Origin: Marinifilum caeruleilacunae
Lineage (GTDB): Bacteria > Bacteroidota > Bacteroidia > Bacteroidales > Marinifilaceae
NCBI RefSeq assembly: GCF_013141825.1
Contig: NZ_RZNH01000003.1
Span: 124,001-188,000 of the forward strand
Direction: 5' to 3'
DNA: 64,000 nucleotides
Position numbers and translations under genes: made by a program
Shown here: positions 62,764 through 64,000 of the stretch, piece by piece
How positions within the stretch are numbered: the stretch's first letter is position 1
Layout: each line of letters begins with the position of its first letter
The notes under the pieces: generated by a model
Told to the model about the DNA's origin: nothing
The model's database searches: none
The model's input: the letters and a program-made list of their open reading frames with translations, nothing else

Positions 62764-63036
62764 TTATTTCAAAATCAGAAGTAAGGCAACAATTAATAAT
62801 ACACTCACCACAAAACTGGCAATGTAATACCTTCTTTTTTCGAGCATGGCTTTGCTGCGAATTCCTTCTTTCAGGATCTCCATTTCTGCTTTGGGGATCT
62901 TTTTAAAACGCACAAAGGTTCGGCGCTTCTCCTTAATCGGGATATTCTCGCGAAAACCTTCCTTATTAGAGGTCAGTTGAGATCGGTTGCCTCTTAGGCG
63001 GCGAATCATATCAAATATGTGACCAGCTGAAGACAT
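62764..63036 (-). CDS. Hypothetical tail-anchored membrane protein
   Basis: 90 residues. A charged N-terminal 65 residues rich in Arg and Lys (RRLRGNRSQ, KEKRRTFVRFKKIPKAEMEIL) and one C-terminal helix (YYIASFVVSVLLIVALLLILK). The single helix at the very end suggests tail anchoring. No known family. It lies 70 bases after the histidine kinase gene on the same strand. Confidence 0.65.
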   Translation of the reverse strand: MSSAGHIFDMIRRLRGNRSQLTSNKEGFRENIPIKEKRRTFVRFKKIPKAEMEILKEGIRSKAMLEKRRYYIASFVVSVLLIVALLLILK

Positions 63037-63105
63037 GAAAAAGATTTTGAATTGTTAGCAACATAAAAGATAAGAATTGCAAATCATATACTGATCATAT
63101 TTCCA

Positions 63106-64000
63106 TTAAAATCTCAACTTAAACACCGTTTGTTTTGGCTTTGAACTGCAATACAAACTTCCGCCGTGAGCACGAAGAATTTGTCGAGAATAACTCAAGC
63201 CAACACCGCTGCCATTGGTTTTGGTAGTAAAGAATGGAATGAAAATTTCATCGGCAATTTCGGCGGGTATTCCCGGACCATTATCGAGCACATTGATTTC
63301 ACAATTTTGCCCTTTCCTACTGCAATTCACAACAATTTTGCCTTGCTCAGCTTCTCCATTAAATGCTTCTTTTGCGTTCTTTACCAGGTTAATAATTACC
63401 TGTACAATCATCTGTTCATCGGCAACAAAATCGAATGATCTTTTTGGAGTTTGAATTTCCAAATTGCCAGCAAACTCCTCCTTAATCGGCGAAAGCAAAA
63501 TGCTTAAGCGATCGAAAAAATCGATAGAATTTACCTTACCCATAATTGGTTTTGGTGGTTTCGACAGCATTCTGTACGATTTTACAAAATGAATCAGTGC
63601 CTCGCTCATTTCGGTAATCACCCCCAATCCGCTAATGGTTTTTGCCACATTCATGTCATCCTTTTGCGCCTCATCTTCCTTCACTTGTTCTTCCCAAATC
63701 CGCTTTAGCGATTGAGCAATAGAAGTAACCGGAGCCAGTGAATTCATAATTTCATGGCTCAAAACACGAATCAGTTTGATCCAGGCATCCACCTCTTTGC
63801 GTTCCAGTTCTCCGCGAATATCCTGCAAAGTAATTAGTTTTATCAGTTCGTTATCGATACGAATTTCGGAGCAAGCAGTACTAATCTGAACCCGCTCTTT
63901 GGGTGTCGAAAGTTCCAAAACCTGTTTCTGTTTGTTGCCAATCTCAAGCAAAGCTTTTGTAAATCGGGTATCCATTCTGTTGAGCTGACTGATATGGGTA
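63106..64000 (-). CDS. Sensor histidine kinase (partial, 5' end beyond window)
   Basis: At least 297 codons; the frame is open to the window end, and the ATG at 63975 is internal. The H-box is [22 protein letters not shown], with the phospho-acceptor His about 74 residues after that ATG. The N-box is [11 protein letters not shown]1 is DNGPGIP, and G2 is [18 protein letters not shown]. The [10 protein letters not shown] form is typical of NtrY-like kinases in Bacteroidota. A partner regulator is expected beyond the window. Confidence 0.92.
   Translation of the reverse strand, partial: THISQLNRMDTRFTKALLEIGNKQKQVLELSTPKERVQISTACSEIRIDNELIKLITLQDIRGELERKEVDAWIKLIRVLSHEIMNSLAPVTSIAQSLKRIWEEQVKEDEAQKDDMNVAKTISGLGVITEMSEALIHFVKSYRMLSKPPKPIMGKVNSIDFFDRLSILLSPIKEEFAGNLEIQTPKRSFDFVADEQMIVQVIINLVKNAKEAFNGEAEQGKIVVNCSRKGQNCEINVLDNGPGIPAEIADEIFIPFFTTKTNGSGVGLSYSRQILRAHGGSLYCSSKPKQTVFKLRF

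Overview
The window is a chromosomal segment of a Bacteroidota bacterium, probably a marine or sediment facultative anaerobe of the Marinilabiliales type; that rank is inference. The evidence is a low-GC genome, promoters of the TTG-n19-TAnnTTTG form, very few Shine-Dalgarno sequences, and families typical of the phylum (DUF5686, DUF4286, DUF4369/TlpA lipoproteins, OmpA/TPR envelope proteins, four-helix-bundle S23 protein). No phage, IS transposase or CRISPR array was seen.

Layout. 1-7.8 kb is housekeeping: the end of tatC, a DUF5686 outer-membrane protein, lptB, tRNA-Leu(UAG), tig, clpP and clpX. 7.8-12.9 kb holds a lipoprotein, folA and thyA separated by a four-helix-bundle gene bracketed by inverted repeats, a Gate-domain membrane protein and a NupG-like permease. 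13-16.6 kb is a 5-oxoprolinase operon (pxpA, pxpB, pxpC) led by an NRAMP-like transporter that lacks the metal ligands. 16.8-25.2 kb is core again: bifunctional nuclease, rplU-rpmA with a candidate structured leader, serS, TPR protein, DUF4286, DMT permease, ruvC, HIT protein and greA. A Rieske-like lipoprotein and a membrane pyrophosphatase (hppA) follow.

28.6-31.4 kb is an accessory, partly decayed island. Two copies of a promoter-like segment, each with three TTGTCGAT boxes at an exact 21-bp period, drive minus-strand units. These contain a frameshifted TlpA-like lipoprotein, a frameshifted remnant, a lipoprotein and three previously unlisted two-helix membrane proteins of 55-59 residues. 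This is the best candidate for an undescribed system. 31.6-38 kb returns to ribF, a TlpA-fold protein without its CxxC, lpxH, rmuC and two envelope proteins.

38-58 kb is anaerobic energy metabolism, nearly all on the minus strand: a PLP transsulfuration-family enzyme; a molybdopterin oxidoreductase with a fused ferredoxin/membrane-anchor subunit; a four-subunit 2-oxoacid:ferredoxin oxidoreductase (gamma-delta-alpha-beta) with an aminotransferase and a divergent Lrp regulator; and an eight-gene periplasmic nitrate reductase operon (nrfC-like, nrfD-like, cytochrome c, napA, napG, napH, napB, napD). Together they suggest amino acid oxidation yielding reduced ferredoxin, with respiration to nitrate and a second Mo-enzyme substrate. 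In the nitrate operon an NrfCD-type module plus a cytochrome c stands where NapC would be expected.

58.8-64 kb carries an OmpA-family protein next to a helical-repeat/beta-propeller protein, small proteins, and a sensor histidine kinase cut by the window end.
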